Source: Rhodoferax sp.
GTDB lineage: Bacteria; Pseudomonadota; Gammaproteobacteria; Burkholderiales; Burkholderiaceae_C
Length of the DNA: 35,727 nucleotides
Assembly (NCBI RefSeq): GCF_025356155.1
Contig: NZ_JANXUQ010000098.1
Span: forward strand, 1-35,727
Direction of reading: 5' to 3'
The position numbers and the translations under genes were made by a program. Every line of letters starts with the position of its first letter. Position 1 is the first letter of the stretch. The notes under the pieces are model-generated. The model made no database searches and was not told where the DNA came from. It worked only from the letters and a program-made list of their open reading frames with translations. Below are positions 1-8,671 of the stretch, piece by piece.

Positions 1-1356
1 CGCCGCCATTGGCACCGCCGGGCGCGGCACGCGCTGGGGCATTCGCTGCGCTGGCGGCTGCTGACGCTGTTTTTGCTGCTCGCCATGGCCCTGGCGGCCA
101 CTTTCAGCTATGGCATGCAAAAGGCATTGAGCGTGGGCTGGCGCGTGGCGGCCCGCCCGCTGGTCAGCGACTACGTGGACCGTCTGGTGGCCGAGATCGG
201 CAGCCCGCCCAGCGTGGAGCGCGCGCAAGCCCTGACCCAGCGCCTGCCCGTCAGCGTGCAGATATCCGGCCCGGTGGTCAACTGGCGCAGCAACCCGCAG
301 TGGCAGACTTTGCCCCCGCAGCACCGCGAGACGCGTGAAGATTGGCAAGACGGCCCGCCGCGCCTGCTGGCCCGTACCACGGCCGATGGCCACCGCATCG
401 TGCTGGGTGTCAGCGTGGCCGCGTGGGAAAACCAGCCCCACCGCATTGGCTGGTACACGCTGGGCGGCATCCTGATACTGACTGCCCTAGCTTATGGCTA
501 CATCCGCCGCCTGGTGCGCCCGTTGGATGACATACGCGATGGTGCCCAGCGTTTTGGCAGCGGAGATTTTGCCCGACCCATCCCCATACGACGGCGCGAC
601 GAGCTGGGCCAACTGGCCACCGACGTCAACACCATGGCCGCCAGCCTGCACCAGATGCTGGAGGCCAAGCGCGGCCTGCTGCTGGCCATCAGCCACGAAC
701 TGCGCAGCCCGCTGACCCGCGCGCGGCTGAACACTGAACTGTTGCCGGAGGAGGGCGAAGTCGCCCCGCGCCGCGAAGCCCTGCTACGCGACCTGGGCGA
801 GATGCGCGACCTGGTCACCGACCTGCTGGAAAGCGAACGCCTGGGTCAAGGCCACGCGGCCTTGCAGCTGGAGTCGGTGGACCTGGCGGAGTTGATCCAC
901 GAGGTAGCCCAAGCCGCTGCCCCTGCAACAGCATCGACGCAGCCGGTGGCCTTGGATCTCGCCCGCGATCTGCCGCCGCTGCAGTTGGACCGCACCCGCA
1001 TGCGCCTGTTGTTGCGCAACCTGCTGGACAACGCGCTGCGCCACAGTGTCGATGCTGCACAGCCACCAATGATCTGCCTGCAGTTGGAGCCCGATTCGGA
1101 TGGCAACACCGTCCGCGTCTCTGTGCGCGACTACGGCCCCGGTGTGGATGAGGCCGCCTTGCCCCATTTGGCCGAACCGTTCTACCGGCCCGACTCCGCA
1201 CGGGGTCGCACTGCTGGGGGTGTAGGGCTGGGTCTGTACCTGTGCAAGCTGGTGGCACAGGCCCATGGGGGCAGGCTGCAATTGCGCAATGCGCAGCCGG
1301 GGTTGGAGGTGTGTGTGTATTTGCTCGTCAGGTTTGACGCTACTCTCGCTCGCTAG
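1..1356 (+). CDS. Two-component sensor histidine kinase (5' end outside window)
   Basis: Membrane-bound histidine kinase that would phosphorylate a partner response regulator, probably encoded just upstream. The frame is open from base 1 and the first visible residues are basic, followed by a hydrophobic run (about bases 55-110), so the start codon lies before the window. Domains in order: first transmembrane helix, a periplasmic segment of about 100 residues, second transmembrane helix (about 455-510), HAMP linker, dimerisation/phosphoacceptor helix with H-box ISHELRSPL (phosphorylated His codon 694-696), N-box LLRNLLDNALRHS, and a G-box with DYGPGVDE and GVGLGLYLCK. All kinase boxes look intact. 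The stop is followed at once by an inverted repeat and the convergent polyphosphate kinase gene. The sensed signal cannot be told from sequence. Confidence 0.93.
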   Translation, partial: RRHWHRRARHALGHSLRWRLLTLFLLLAMALAATFSYGMQKALSVGWRVAARPLVSDYVDRLVAEIGSPPSVERAQALTQRLPVSVQISGPVVNWRSNPQWQTLPPQHRETREDWQDGPPRLLARTTADGHRIVLGVSVAAWENQPHRIGWYTLGGILILTALAYGYIRRLVRPLDDIRDGAQRFGSGDFARPIPIRRRDELGQLATDVNTMAASLHQMLEAKRGLLLAISHELRSPLTRARLNTELLPEEGEVAPRREALLRDLGEMRDLVTDLLESERLGQGHAALQLESVDLAELIHEVAQAAAPATASTQPVALDLARDLPPLQLDRTRMRLLLRNLLDNALRHSVDAAQPPMICLQLEPDSDGNTVRVSVRDYGPGVDEAALPHLAEPFYRPDSARGRTAGGVGLGLYLCKLVAQAHGGRLQLRNAQPGLEVCVYLLVRFDATLAR

Positions 1357-1358
1357 GC

Positions 1359-1447
1359 GTCTGGGCAGCAGGGCGTTTTGCTCCGTGTCCCCCGCCCGCT
1401 GCGCGGTCTCCTCCTTTGACCTGCGCAAAACGCCCTGCCGCCCAGAC
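1359..1447. repeat. 89-bp inverted repeat between convergent genes, copy 1
   Basis: Arms at 1359-1381 and 1425-1447 are 23 nt long and complementary except at one position, enclosing 43 nt. The element fills the space between the stops of the histidine kinase and the convergent polyphosphate kinase. A second copy lies at 17031-17119, again between convergent genes. It could act as a two-way transcription terminator or be a REP-like element. There is no long T-tract, so classical intrinsic termination is not certain. Confidence 0.85.
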
Positions 1448-1455
1448 CCCTCGGT

Positions 1456-3060
1456 TTACTTGCGCTTGGCCGACTTGTCGCCTTTGTCGTTGTTGTCGCG
1501 CTTGTTGTTGCTCTCGGATTTTTTGGGCTTCTTGGCCTTTTTGTCTTTCTTGGGCCGGGCCGGTGAGCCATCGGCGGCGCGCCCATCCAACTCCGCCTCA
1601 ACCCGTTCACACAGCGTCTGCAGAATCTTGATGCGGGCGTAGTTCTTGTCATTGGCCTCGACCAGCGTCCACGGCGCCTGGCCGGTGCTGGTGCGTTCCA
1701 CCATGTCGCGCACGGCCAACTGGTAGGCGTCCCACTTCTTGCGGTTGCGCCAGTCTTCCGCGGTGATCTTGAAGCGCTTGAAGGCGATCTGCTCGCGCGC
1801 CTTGAAGCGTTTTAACTGCTCCTGCTGGCTGATCTGCAGCCAGAACTTGACGACGATGGCGCCCGACGCGGCCAGCTCGTGTTCAAAATCATTGATCTCG
1901 GCATAGGCGCGCAGCCAATCGGCCTCGCTGCAAAAACCTTCGACCCGCTCCACCAGCACCCGGCCATACCAAGTGCGGTCAAAAATCGTGACCCGGCCTT
2001 TGCGCGGCACATGACGCCAGAAGCGCCACAGGTAGGGCTGGGCCCGCTCCTCTTCGGTGGGGGCGGCAACGGGTATCACCTGGTACTGGCGCGCATCCAG
2101 CGCACCGGTGATGCGCCTTATGGCCCCACCCTTGCCGGCTGCATCCGCCCCCTCAAACGCGCACACCAGCGAGCGGCCCTGGAAGCGCGGGTCGCGCAGC
2201 AACTCCGCCAGCCGGCCCTGCCAATGCGCCAGCGCGTCCTCATACGCCTTGTCCTCCAGGTGCAGATGCAGGTCCAGTGCCGACAGCACCGTGCGGCCAT
2301 CGGTATCCACGCGCACCAGGGGCGCCACGGGCGCATCCTGCTCGTCGGTGCTGGCCAGTTTCTTCTGCATGGCCTGCAGCAAAATCTGCCCCACCGTCAG
2401 CGAGCGGTAGCGGTCGTCCGTGCCTTCAATCACCATCCACGGCGCCCACGCCGTGTTGGTGATGCGCAGCAGGTGGCCCGCCACGTCCTGCAGCTTGTCG
2501 TAGGTCTTGAGGCGGTCCCAGTTCCACTGTGTCACCCGCCAGGCGGTGCGCGGGTCTTTTTCCAGCGCCTTGAGGCGCTTGACTTGCCCCTCTTTGGTCA
2601 GGTGAAACCACAGCTTCAGAACCAGCGCACCTTCACCCACCAGCATGGCCTCAAAGCGGTTGATCTGGTCGGCCTGGGCGTCCAGCTCTTTGAGCGAAAT
2701 CTCATCTTCAATGCGCTGGCGAATCGGCTCCGAATACCAGGACCCCGCGAAGATGCCCACGCGCCCCTTGGGCGGCAGCGCGCGCCAGTAGCGCCACATG
2801 GGCGGGCGCTCGCGCTCTTCGTCGGTGGGGGCGGAGAAGGCCAGCGTGGACAGAAAACGCGCGTCCATCCATTCATACAGCACATTGATGGTCTCGCCCT
2901 TGCCGGCGCCGTCCTGGCCGCTGATCAGCACGATGACCGGTATCTTTTTGTTCTCGTGCAGGTCCACTTGCGCGGTCAACAGCGCGGCGCGCAGGGCGGG
3001 CACGGCGGCCTTAAATGCGGCTTTGTCTACCTTGTGGCCGATTTCGGCGGATTCAAACAT
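1456..3060 (-). CDS. pap: Polyphosphate:AMP phosphotransferase (two-domain PPK2 family)
   Basis: Cytoplasmic kinase that would use inorganic polyphosphate to phosphorylate AMP to ADP. The 534-residue protein holds two PPK2 domains. The first has Walker A GQDGAGKG (residues 48-55) but FAGSWY (104-109) where a catalytic PPK2 domain has FDR-WY. The second keeps GADAAGKGG (304-312) and FDRTWYGR (360-367). As I recall for this family, the C-terminal half is the active one, which fits. The C-terminal tail (about 500-534) is very rich in Lys, Asp and Asn and may be a disordered, polyphosphate- or nucleic-acid-binding tail (inference). The start at 3060 is chosen because AGGAG sits 9 nt upstream. The frame stays open to 3183, but that extension looks like untranslated leader. 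Confidence 0.9.
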   Translation of the reverse strand: MFESAEIGHKVDKAAFKAAVPALRAALLTAQVDLHENKKIPVIVLISGQDGAGKGETINVLYEWMDARFLSTLAFSAPTDEERERPPMWRYWRALPPKGRVGIFAGSWYSEPIRQRIEDEISLKELDAQADQINRFEAMLVGEGALVLKLWFHLTKEGQVKRLKALEKDPRTAWRVTQWNWDRLKTYDKLQDVAGHLLRITNTAWAPWMVIEGTDDRYRSLTVGQILLQAMQKKLASTDEQDAPVAPLVRVDTDGRTVLSALDLHLHLEDKAYEDALAHWQGRLAELLRDPRFQGRSLVCAFEGADAAGKGGAIRRITGALDARQYQVIPVAAPTEEERAQPYLWRFWRHVPRKGRVTIFDRTWYGRVLVERVEGFCSEADWLRAYAEINDFEHELAASGAIVVKFWLQISQQEQLKRFKAREQIAFKRFKITAEDWRNRKKWDAYQLAVRDMVERTSTGQAPWTLVEANDKNYARIKILQTLCERVEAELDGRAADGSPARPKKDKKAKKPKKSESNNKRDNNDKGDKSAKRK

Positions 3061-3215
3061 GGTGTGTACTCCTGACGGGCCGCCTCCGGGGAGGCATGCT
3101 CTGGCCATTCTAGGACTGTGCGCGCACCTATCCGTGTGGCGGTGCGCGCGCAGGCGCCAGCGTGTTGGGCTGAAGCGGGGCAAGGTATTTTGAGAAAGTG
3201 AACACCCTGAAAAGT

Positions 3216-3263
3216 GCCTCTAGCCCTCGCACAATATGCCTAAGTAGCTACCAAAACAATAGC
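3216..3263 (-). repeat. 48-bp repeat element, copy A (intergenic, upstream of lptA)
   Basis: On the minus strand this reads GCTATT, 31 nt, then GGGCTAGAGGC. It is one of seven ungapped copies in the window and lies in the divergent pap-lptA gap, about 90 nt before the lptA start. An A/T-rich run flanks its left box. It is the only copy that touches no coding sequence. A possible -10 box for lptA (TACAAT, 3313-3318) lies downstream of it. Confidence 0.85.
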
Positions 3264-3353
3264 ATTTTAAAAAGCGGTCTGCCGCAGTGGCTTACGGGCG
3301 CCCTATGCTCAGTACAATCGTTGAAGTTCCACCTCAGCAAGTTCCGTGCCTTT

Positions 3354-4004
3354 ATGAAAAAAACACCTTCATTCCTGCTGCTGTTGACCGTCTGTGTGGT
3401 GTTTACGTTGCCTGCCTGGGCGGAGAAGGCTGATCGGAACAAAACCATGTTCTTCGAGTCAGACAACCTGCGTCTTGACGACGTCAAGCAAATATCGACC
3501 TTCGCTGGCAACGTAGTCATGACCAAGGGAACCATTGTGGTCCGGGCTGCCAAAATTGATGTGCGTGAGGCTGCCGATGGTTACCAATCTGCCCTCATCA
3601 CCGGCACTTCTGAAAAACCAGCGTTCTTCCGGCAAAAGCGCGAGGCGGTGGACGAATACATCGAGGTGGAGAGTGAACAGATCGATTACGACGGCAGTGC
3701 CGATATCGTGAAGTTCACTGGCAAGGCCGTGCTGCGCCGACTGCGTGGCACCGTATTGGCCGATGAAATCACCGGGGCGGTCATCATTTATGAGAATCTG
3801 ACCGACAAATTCAGCGTGGACGGCAGCGCTGCCGCCAAAGTGGGCAGTAGCGCGCCAGCCCCCAGCGGCCGGGTGCGCGCCATGTTGACGCCCAAGCCCG
3901 AGTTTGCGGCTTCGGCGGCGGCCTCGTCCCCTGCTAAACCCGTAGCAAGCCAATCCAGCCCCAGCCTGCGCGCCACCACGACGTTGGGGAGCCCCCCGCA
4001 GTGA
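3354..4004 (+). CDS. lptA: LPS transport periplasmic protein LptA
   Basis: Periplasmic bridge protein that passes lipopolysaccharide from the inner-membrane LptBFGC complex to LptDE in the outer membrane. The 216-residue precursor opens with a clear signal peptide (MKKT, hydrophobic core, cleavage after A-W-A at residue 23). The OstA/LptA beta-jellyroll domain follows, with family-typical stretches such as NVVMTKGT and [16 protein letters not shown]. The last 50 or so residues are Ala/Pro/Ser-rich low complexity. Start 3354 is preferred over an in-frame upstream ATG (3198) because it begins the signal peptide and because the upstream part runs through repeat copy A; its Shine-Dalgarno is weak. 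The stop overlaps lptB by 4 nt. The usual upstream partners lptC and kdsC are not adjacent here. Confidence 0.93.
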   Translation: MKKTPSFLLLLTVCVVFTLPAWAEKADRNKTMFFESDNLRLDDVKQISTFAGNVVMTKGTIVVRAAKIDVREAADGYQSALITGTSEKPAFFRQKREAVDEYIEVESEQIDYDGSADIVKFTGKAVLRRLRGTVLADEITGAVIIYENLTDKFSVDGSAAAKVGSSAPAPSGRVRAMLTPKPEFAASAAASSPAKPVASQSSPSLRATTTLGSPPQ

Positions 4005-4810
4005 CCCCAACGGCAGCAGTGAGCAACAGCAACAGCAGCAATAGCAGTAGCAGTGGGACGGATTCGGCCATCGGTCGGCTTGAAGTCAGCCAAATTCAGA
4101 AGTCGTACGGCAAGCGCCAGGTGGTCAAGGATGTGTCGCTGACCGTGCGCACCGGCGAGGTTGTGGGGCTCTTGGGCCCCAACGGTGCGGGCAAGACCAC
4201 GTCGTTTTATATCATCGTCGGCCTGGTACGCGCCAGCGCCGGCGATATCACGATCGACGGCCAGTCTATCGAGCACATGCCCATCCACCGCCGCGCGCGG
4301 CTGGGGCTGGGGTATTTGCCGCAAGAGGCCTCCATATTTCGCAAGCTCAATGTGGAAGACAACGTGCGTGCCGTGCTGGAGCTGCAGCATGACGATGCTG
4401 GCAAACCCCTGAGCCGTGCCGAGATTGAAGTGCGCCTGACCGCTTTGCTGCAAGACCTGCGGGTGGAGCATCTGCGCGAATCACCCGCGTTGGCGCTGTC
4501 GGGTGGCGAGCGCCGCCGCGTCGAGATTGCCCGTGCACTGGCCACGCGGCCGCGCTTCATTTTGCTGGACGAACCCTTCGCCGGTATCGACCCGATTGCG
4601 GTGATCGAAATCCAGCGCATCATCAATTTCCTGAAGGCCCGTGGCATCGGCGTGCTGATCACAGACCATAACGTCCGCGAGACGCTGGGTATTTGTGATC
4701 ACGCCTACATCATCAGCGACGGCCGCGTGCTCGCCCAGGGTACGCCCTCCGAGATCGTGGACAACGCCGACGTGCGCCGCGTATACCTCGGCGAACACTT
4801 CAAGATGTAG
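4001..4810 (+). CDS. lptB: LPS export ABC transporter ATP-binding protein LptB
   Basis: ATPase that powers extraction of lipopolysaccharide from the inner membrane with LptF and LptG (not in this window). The 269-residue protein has Walker [10 protein letters not shown] (59-67), the ABC signature LSGGE (166-170), Walker B FILLDE with catalytic Glu191, and the switch His in ITDHN (223). The GTG start lies inside the lptA stop (GTGA), so translation is probably coupled. A second GTG at 4019 is also in frame. The first 24 or so residues are an unusual Asn/Ser-rich extension encoded by a run of AGC/AAC/AGT triplets (about 4019-4055), before the conserved [11 protein letters not shown]. Confidence 0.95.
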   Translation: MTPTAAVSNSNSSNSSSSGTDSAIGRLEVSQIQKSYGKRQVVKDVSLTVRTGEVVGLLGPNGAGKTTSFYIIVGLVRASAGDITIDGQSIEHMPIHRRARLGLGYLPQEASIFRKLNVEDNVRAVLELQHDDAGKPLSRAEIEVRLTALLQDLRVEHLRESPALALSGGERRRVEIARALATRPRFILLDEPFAGIDPIAVIEIQRIINFLKARGIGVLITDHNVRETLGICDHAYIISDGRVLAQGTPSEIVDNADVRRVYLGEHFKM

Positions 4811-4820
4811 CTGGATATGG

Positions 4821-4905
4821 CCCCCACGCTCCACCGCTACGCGGGTCGCTGCCCCCCGAGGGGGCCAATTTGCCTTGGGGCGGCCCGGCGGCAAATTGCC
4901 GCTCC
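4821..4905. repeat. GC-rich intergenic repeat with two hairpins (lptB-rpoN)
   Basis: Two stem-loops fill the lptB-rpoN gap: GCCCCC/GGGGGC (4851-4856 with 4860-4865, loop CGA) and CAATTTGCC/GGCAAATTG (4866-4874 with 4890-4898, 15-nt loop). The leading part (cccccacgctcc, then gcgggtcgctgcc and ccccgagggggc) matches from memory an intergenic repeat common in Comamonadaceae genomes. It may weaken or end lptB transcription. No T-tract follows. There is a single copy in this window. Confidence 0.6.
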
Positions 4906-4929
4906 CGCCGACTACACGTCTGCTTTGAT

Positions 4930-6558
4930 ATGAAACAAGGGCTGTCCCTTCGCGTCTCGCAGCACCTGGCCCTCACGCCCCAGTTGCAGCAGTCCATTCG
5001 CCTCCTGCAACTCTCCACGCTGGAACTCAGTCAGGAAGTGGAGCAGATGCTGGACGAAAACCCCTTCCTGGAAGTAACCCAAGACGAGGCCGTGCGCGAG
5101 GAATTCGGCTTGGCCCAGGCCGACACGCTGGTCAGCGCTGGTGAGCGCGAATCCGAGGCTGCTCCTGCTTCCATAGCAGACTATGCAGATTCTACGGGGG
5201 CTAGCAGCGCAAAAGACGAAGACGCTACGCCGCTGGGCGGTGGCGATGACGAGCCCAACTGGGACGGCGACGGCACGACCGAGATGGTGCCCGACGACGG
5301 CGAATGGGGCACCGACGCCAAGGCCAAAGCCAACAACCTGGGCGACGGCGAAGACACCGACGCCACCGAATTGGCCCGAACGCAGGAGTCGCTGCAATCG
5401 CACCTGCACCGCCAGGCCCTGAGCCTGCGGCTGAGCGAGACCGATGCCAGCGCGCTGCGCTTTTTGATCGAGTCGCTGAACGACGACGGCTACCTGGAAG
5501 ACCCGCTGGACAGCTTGGCCCGCGGCCTGGCGGGTGACGACGAAGAGCAGGTCGAAGACCTGGTGCACCACTTCACAGTCGCCATGGGTTTGCTGCACAG
5601 CCTGGAGCCCGCAGGCGTCGGCGCACGCGATCTGGGCGAATGCCTGCGCCTGCAACTGCGCGCCAAGCTGGACGACGCGCTGAGTCCACACCAATCCGAG
5701 CCCGAACCCGAGTCCGAGTACGCCACGCTGCTCACGCTGGCCCTGCGCATTTGCGGCCAGCCCATGGATCTGCTGGCGCGCCGTGATGTCAAAAACCTAG
5801 TACAACGCTGCGGCGGCACCGATGCGCTGACGCGCGAAGCCATCACGCTGATCGCGCGGCTGGAACCCAAGCCGGGCCGCCGTTTCGTCGACGTGGAACG
5901 CAACATTGTGGTACCTGACGTACTGGTCGTGGCCGTCGGCAAAATTCGCGCGGGCATCAACCCGCAGTTCCGCGTCATGCTGAACCCCGAGGTCATGCCC
6001 AAGTTGCGCGTGCACGACATTTATGCCAACGTGCTGCGCAACCACCGTGGTGGCGGCAAGGACAGCGCCAGTTATGCCGGCCTGCAGCAGCGCCTGCAAG
6101 AGGCCCGCTGGTTCATCAAGAACATCCAGCAGCGCTTTGACACCATATTGCGCGTCAGCACGGCCATCGTAGACCGGCAAAAGAGTTTTTTCACGCACGG
6201 CGAGCTGGCCATGCGTCCCCTTGTCTTGCGCGAGATTGCCGACGAACTGGGCCTGCACGAGTCCACCATCAGCCGCGTCACCACGGCCAAGTACATGGCC
6301 ACGCCGTTTGGTACTTTCGAGCTGAAATACTTCTTCGGCTCCGGCCTGGGCACCGAGTCCGGTGGCAACGCGTCCAGCACCGCGGTGCGGGCGCTGATCA
6401 AGCAATTCATCAGCGCCGAGAGCGACAAGAAACCCTTGAGCGACAACCAGATTTCCGAGATGCTGAAAGAGCAGGGCATCGAATGTGCCCGCCGCACCGT
6501 GGCCAAATACCGCGAGGGGCTGAAGATTGCCCCCGCTTCGCTGAGGAAAGCGTTGTAA
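4930..6558 (+). CDS. rpoN: RNA polymerase sigma-54 factor RpoN
   Basis: Sigma factor that directs RNA polymerase to -24/-12 promoters, where enhancer-binding ATPases trigger initiation. The 542-residue protein has all parts: Gln/Leu-rich region I (LTPQLQQSIRLLQLS), an acidic region II, a core-binding region, a helix-turn-helix (LREIADELGLHESTISRV) and the RpoN box ARRTVAKYRE (520-529). Start 4930 gives the usual MKQGLSLRVSQ N terminus. Codons for residues 78-93, in the acidic linker, are exactly repeat copy F (5161-5208), so this stretch appears to have been acquired from the repeat. The gene follows lptB as in many proteobacteria, but the usual downstream hpf/ptsN genes are replaced by a HEPN/MNT pair. 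Confidence 0.97.
   Translation: MKQGLSLRVSQHLALTPQLQQSIRLLQLSTLELSQEVEQMLDENPFLEVTQDEAVREEFGLAQADTLVSAGERESEAAPASIADYADSTGASSAKDEDATPLGGGDDEPNWDGDGTTEMVPDDGEWGTDAKAKANNLGDGEDTDATELARTQESLQSHLHRQALSLRLSETDASALRFLIESLNDDGYLEDPLDSLARGLAGDDEEQVEDLVHHFTVAMGLLHSLEPAGVGARDLGECLRLQLRAKLDDALSPHQSEPEPESEYATLLTLALRICGQPMDLLARRDVKNLVQRCGGTDALTREAITLIARLEPKPGRRFVDVERNIVVPDVLVVAVGKIRAGINPQFRVMLNPEVMPKLRVHDIYANVLRNHRGGGKDSASYAGLQQRLQEARWFIKNIQQRFDTILRVSTAIVDRQKSFFTHGELAMRPLVLREIADELGLHESTISRVTTAKYMATPFGTFELKYFFGSGLGTESGGNASSTAVRALIKQFISAESDKKPLSDNQISEMLKEQGIECARRTVAKYREGLKIAPASLRKAL
5161..5208 (+). repeat. 48-bp repeat element, copy F (inside rpoN)
   Basis: GCTCCT, 31 nt, then GGGCTAGCAGC: a diverged copy read in frame as APASIADYADSTGASS (RpoN residues 78-93). 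It uses the same reading frame as copies C and G. It lies in the variable acidic linker of sigma-54, where extra residues should be tolerated. The right box is almost perfect, the left box is worn, and the length is unchanged. Confidence 0.7.
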
Positions 6559-6576
6559 TGATGGATAGGCAAAACC

Positions 6577-6990
6577 ATGGCTGACTTTGTTCTGCACTTG
6601 AGCCCACTTTCCAGCGCCATAAACCGCCTGGACGAGGGCATCGTCCGCTACCAGTCTGACACGTCGGACACGCAGATTCGCGATGGACTGATCCAGCGCT
6701 TCGAGTTCACGTACGAGATCAGCCACAAGATGCTCAAACGCTACATGGAAATGGCTTCGGCTACACCCGAGCAATTCGACGGTATGCCGTTCCAGGACAT
6801 GATTCGTTCGGGCAACGAGCAGGGGCTATTGCTGAGTGACTGGCCACGCTGGCGAACATTCCGCGACATGCGCAGTAAAACCAGCCACACGTACGACGAA
6901 GCGAAGGCGCTTGAAGTGGTTGCGGAACTTCCGGCATTTCTGGAAGAAGCAAAATTCCTGCTAGTCCAATTGAAGGACAGGGCGGCGTGA
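6577..6990 (+). CDS. HEPN-domain protein of a HEPN/MNT toxin-antitoxin module (HI0074-like, HepT)
   Basis: Probable toxin of a type VII HEPN/MNT module. HepT-type HEPN proteins are RNases silenced by modification from the partner nucleotidyltransferase. The 137-residue helical protein matches the HI0074 'nucleotidyltransferase substrate-binding' family and carries the HEPN active-site motif R-x4-H-x-Y as R99, H104 and Y106 (RSKTSHTY), so the catalytic residues look intact. ATAGG sits 8 nt before the ATG. The gene begins 18 nt after rpoN and overlaps the next gene by 4 nt (GTGA). Whether it is an active RNase or only a binding partner cannot be read from sequence. Confidence 0.88.
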   Translation: MADFVLHLSPLSSAINRLDEGIVRYQSDTSDTQIRDGLIQRFEFTYEISHKMLKRYMEMASATPEQFDGMPFQDMIRSGNEQGLLLSDWPRWRTFRDMRSKTSHTYDEAKALEVVAELPAFLEEAKFLLVQLKDRAA

Positions 6991-7370
6991 CTGCGCCCGT
7001 TGCCAGTGCAACACCGGCTTTGGACGTCCAGCCCGAGCATCTAGCCGTCGTTCGGAATATCCTGCAAAAGCATGTACCAGGGTACGCGGTATGGGCCTTT
7101 GGCTCGCGTGCCAAACGGACTTCGAAGCCATTTTCTGACCTTGATCTGGTTGTTATCACCGAGCAGCCTTTGTCACTGGCCCTTTTTGCAGCATTGGGTG
7201 AGGAGTTTTCTCAGTCGAATCTGCCTTGGAGAGTGGATGTGGTGGATTGGGCGACGGCCAGCGACGTGTTTCGAACAATCATCGAGGGCAACAAAGTGAT
7301 GATTCAACCAGCAAAGACGCAGCAAAAAGCACCTGAACCCGATCGCGCGCCGAATAGGGAAAACCCATGA
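6987..7370 (+). CDS. MNT-domain nucleotidyltransferase, antitoxin partner (MntA/HI0073-like)
   Basis: Minimal nucleotidyltransferase of the DNA polymerase beta fold, expected to neutralise the adjacent HEPN protein by adding AMP or similar groups to it (known for MntA-HepT; inferred here). The signature GS-x10-D-x-D is complete: G39 S40, D51 and D53 in FGSRAKRTSKPFSDLDL. D84 in WRVDVVDW is the probable third metal ligand. The 127-residue protein starts with GTG inside the HEPN stop and ends inside the rlmL start (ATGA), so three genes in a row are coupled by 4-nt overlaps. By eye the sequence is less GC-rich than its neighbours, which suggests acquisition. Confidence 0.88.
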   Translation: MTAPVASATPALDVQPEHLAVVRNILQKHVPGYAVWAFGSRAKRTSKPFSDLDLVVITEQPLSLALFAALGEEFSQSNLPWRVDVVDWATASDVFRTIIEGNKVMIQPAKTQQKAPEPDRAPNRENP

Positions 7371-8671
7371 ACCAACTCCAAATTTTCCTCCCCTGCGCCG
7401 CCGGCGTAGAAGACCTGCTGGCCCACGAGGTGCACGACCTGACCGGCCTGATGGGTGAAGACCTGCTGACCCGCCGCGGTGGCGTCATGGCCAAAGCCTC
7501 GTGGCGCGACGCCATGCGCCTGAACCTGCACAGCCGCCTCGCGCAGCGCGTGTTGGTACAGCTGTCCTACACCGACTACCGTAGCGAACAGGATCTGTAT
7601 GCTGCCGCCAGCGAGGTGGCTTGGGAGGTCTGGTTCACGCCCAAACAGTCGATCAAGGTCGAGGTAACTGCGCAGCACAGCCCGCTGACGTCGTTGAACT
7701 TTGCCGGGCTCAAGATCAAGGACGCCGTCTGTGACCGCTTCCGCGACAAGGCCCACGGCGTGCGCCCCGATGTCAACACCCAGTGGCCCGATGTGCGCAT
7801 CTACGCCCACCTGACCACCGACACCTGCTCGCTGTACATCGACACGTCCGGTGAGCCGCTGTTCAAGCGCGGCTGGCGTGAAGACAAGGGCGAGGCGCCG
7901 CAGAAAGAAACCCTGGCCGCCGCCATGATCGCCGCCAGCGGCTGGGCCGATGGCGATGACGATCTGCTGCCGCTGTACGACCCCTGCTGCGGCAGCGGCA
8001 CCATCGCCATCGAGGCCGCGCAGATCGCCTGCAACATCGCGCCGGGCAGCCTGCGCCGTTTTGCGTTCGAGAAGTACATCCCGTTCCAGCAACACGTGTG
8101 GGACGGCATCAAGCAGGAAGCCGCCGCCGCCGTGGTCAAACCCGAGCCCGGCCAAAAGCCGTTGATCTACGGCAGCGACGTGGCGCACCGCATGGTCGAC
8201 TTTGCGCAGCGCAATGCCGAGCGCGCAGGTGTGGCCGACGTCATCGAATTCCGCGGTGGTGACGCGCTGCAACGCATGCCGCCCACCGACGGTCCCGGCG
8301 TGCTGCTGCTGAACCCGCCGTACGGGGACCGCATCGCGGTGGCCGGTGTCAGCGGTGCCGGTGCTAGGCGCTCCGGCGCACCCAATCGCGGGGACCGCGT
8401 TGATGCGCCACTGCCCGACTACGAAGCCCAGAGCGGCGCGCGGGAGCAGGCGGTGACCGAAGACGGCGGCGAATTCTTCAGCCAGCTCGCGACGCACTGG
8501 AAGAAAAACTTCAGCGGCTGGACCGGCTGGATTTTGACGCCCGACCTCAAGCTGCCCAGCAAGATGCGCCTCAAAGAATCCCGCCGCGTACCGATGTGGA
8601 ATGGCCCCATCGAATGCCGCATGTTCCGCTTTGACATGGTCAAGGGCACTGCCCGTAAAAATGGGGTCTGA
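7367..8671 (+). CDS. rlmL: 23S rRNA (guanine-N2) methyltransferase, RlmL-type
   Basis: SAM-dependent rRNA methyltransferase related to the N-terminal half of E. coli RlmKL, which makes m2G2445 in 23S rRNA. The 434-residue protein has an N-terminal THUMP/ferredoxin-like region, the SAM-binding motif DPCCGSGTIAIEAA (from residue 205) and the catalytic NPPYG (316-320). It lacks the RlmK domain fused on in enterobacteria. A Gly/Ala/Arg-rich insertion of about 45 residues follows NPPYGDRI. The start ATG overlaps the MNT gene stop, and the end overlaps the PIN gene by 11 nt. The exact target base is inferred from family membership only. Confidence 0.88.
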   Translation: MNQLQIFLPCAAGVEDLLAHEVHDLTGLMGEDLLTRRGGVMAKASWRDAMRLNLHSRLAQRVLVQLSYTDYRSEQDLYAAASEVAWEVWFTPKQSIKVEVTAQHSPLTSLNFAGLKIKDAVCDRFRDKAHGVRPDVNTQWPDVRIYAHLTTDTCSLYIDTSGEPLFKRGWREDKGEAPQKETLAAAMIAASGWADGDDDLLPLYDPCCGSGTIAIEAAQIACNIAPGSLRRFAFEKYIPFQQHVWDGIKQEAAAAVVKPEPGQKPLIYGSDVAHRMVDFAQRNAERAGVADVIEFRGGDALQRMPPTDGPGVLLLNPPYGDRIAVAGVSGAGARRSGAPNRGDRVDAPLPDYEAQSGAREQAVTEDGGEFFSQLATHWKKNFSGWTGWILTPDLKLPSKMRLKESRRVPMWNGPIECRMFRFDMVKGTARKNGV

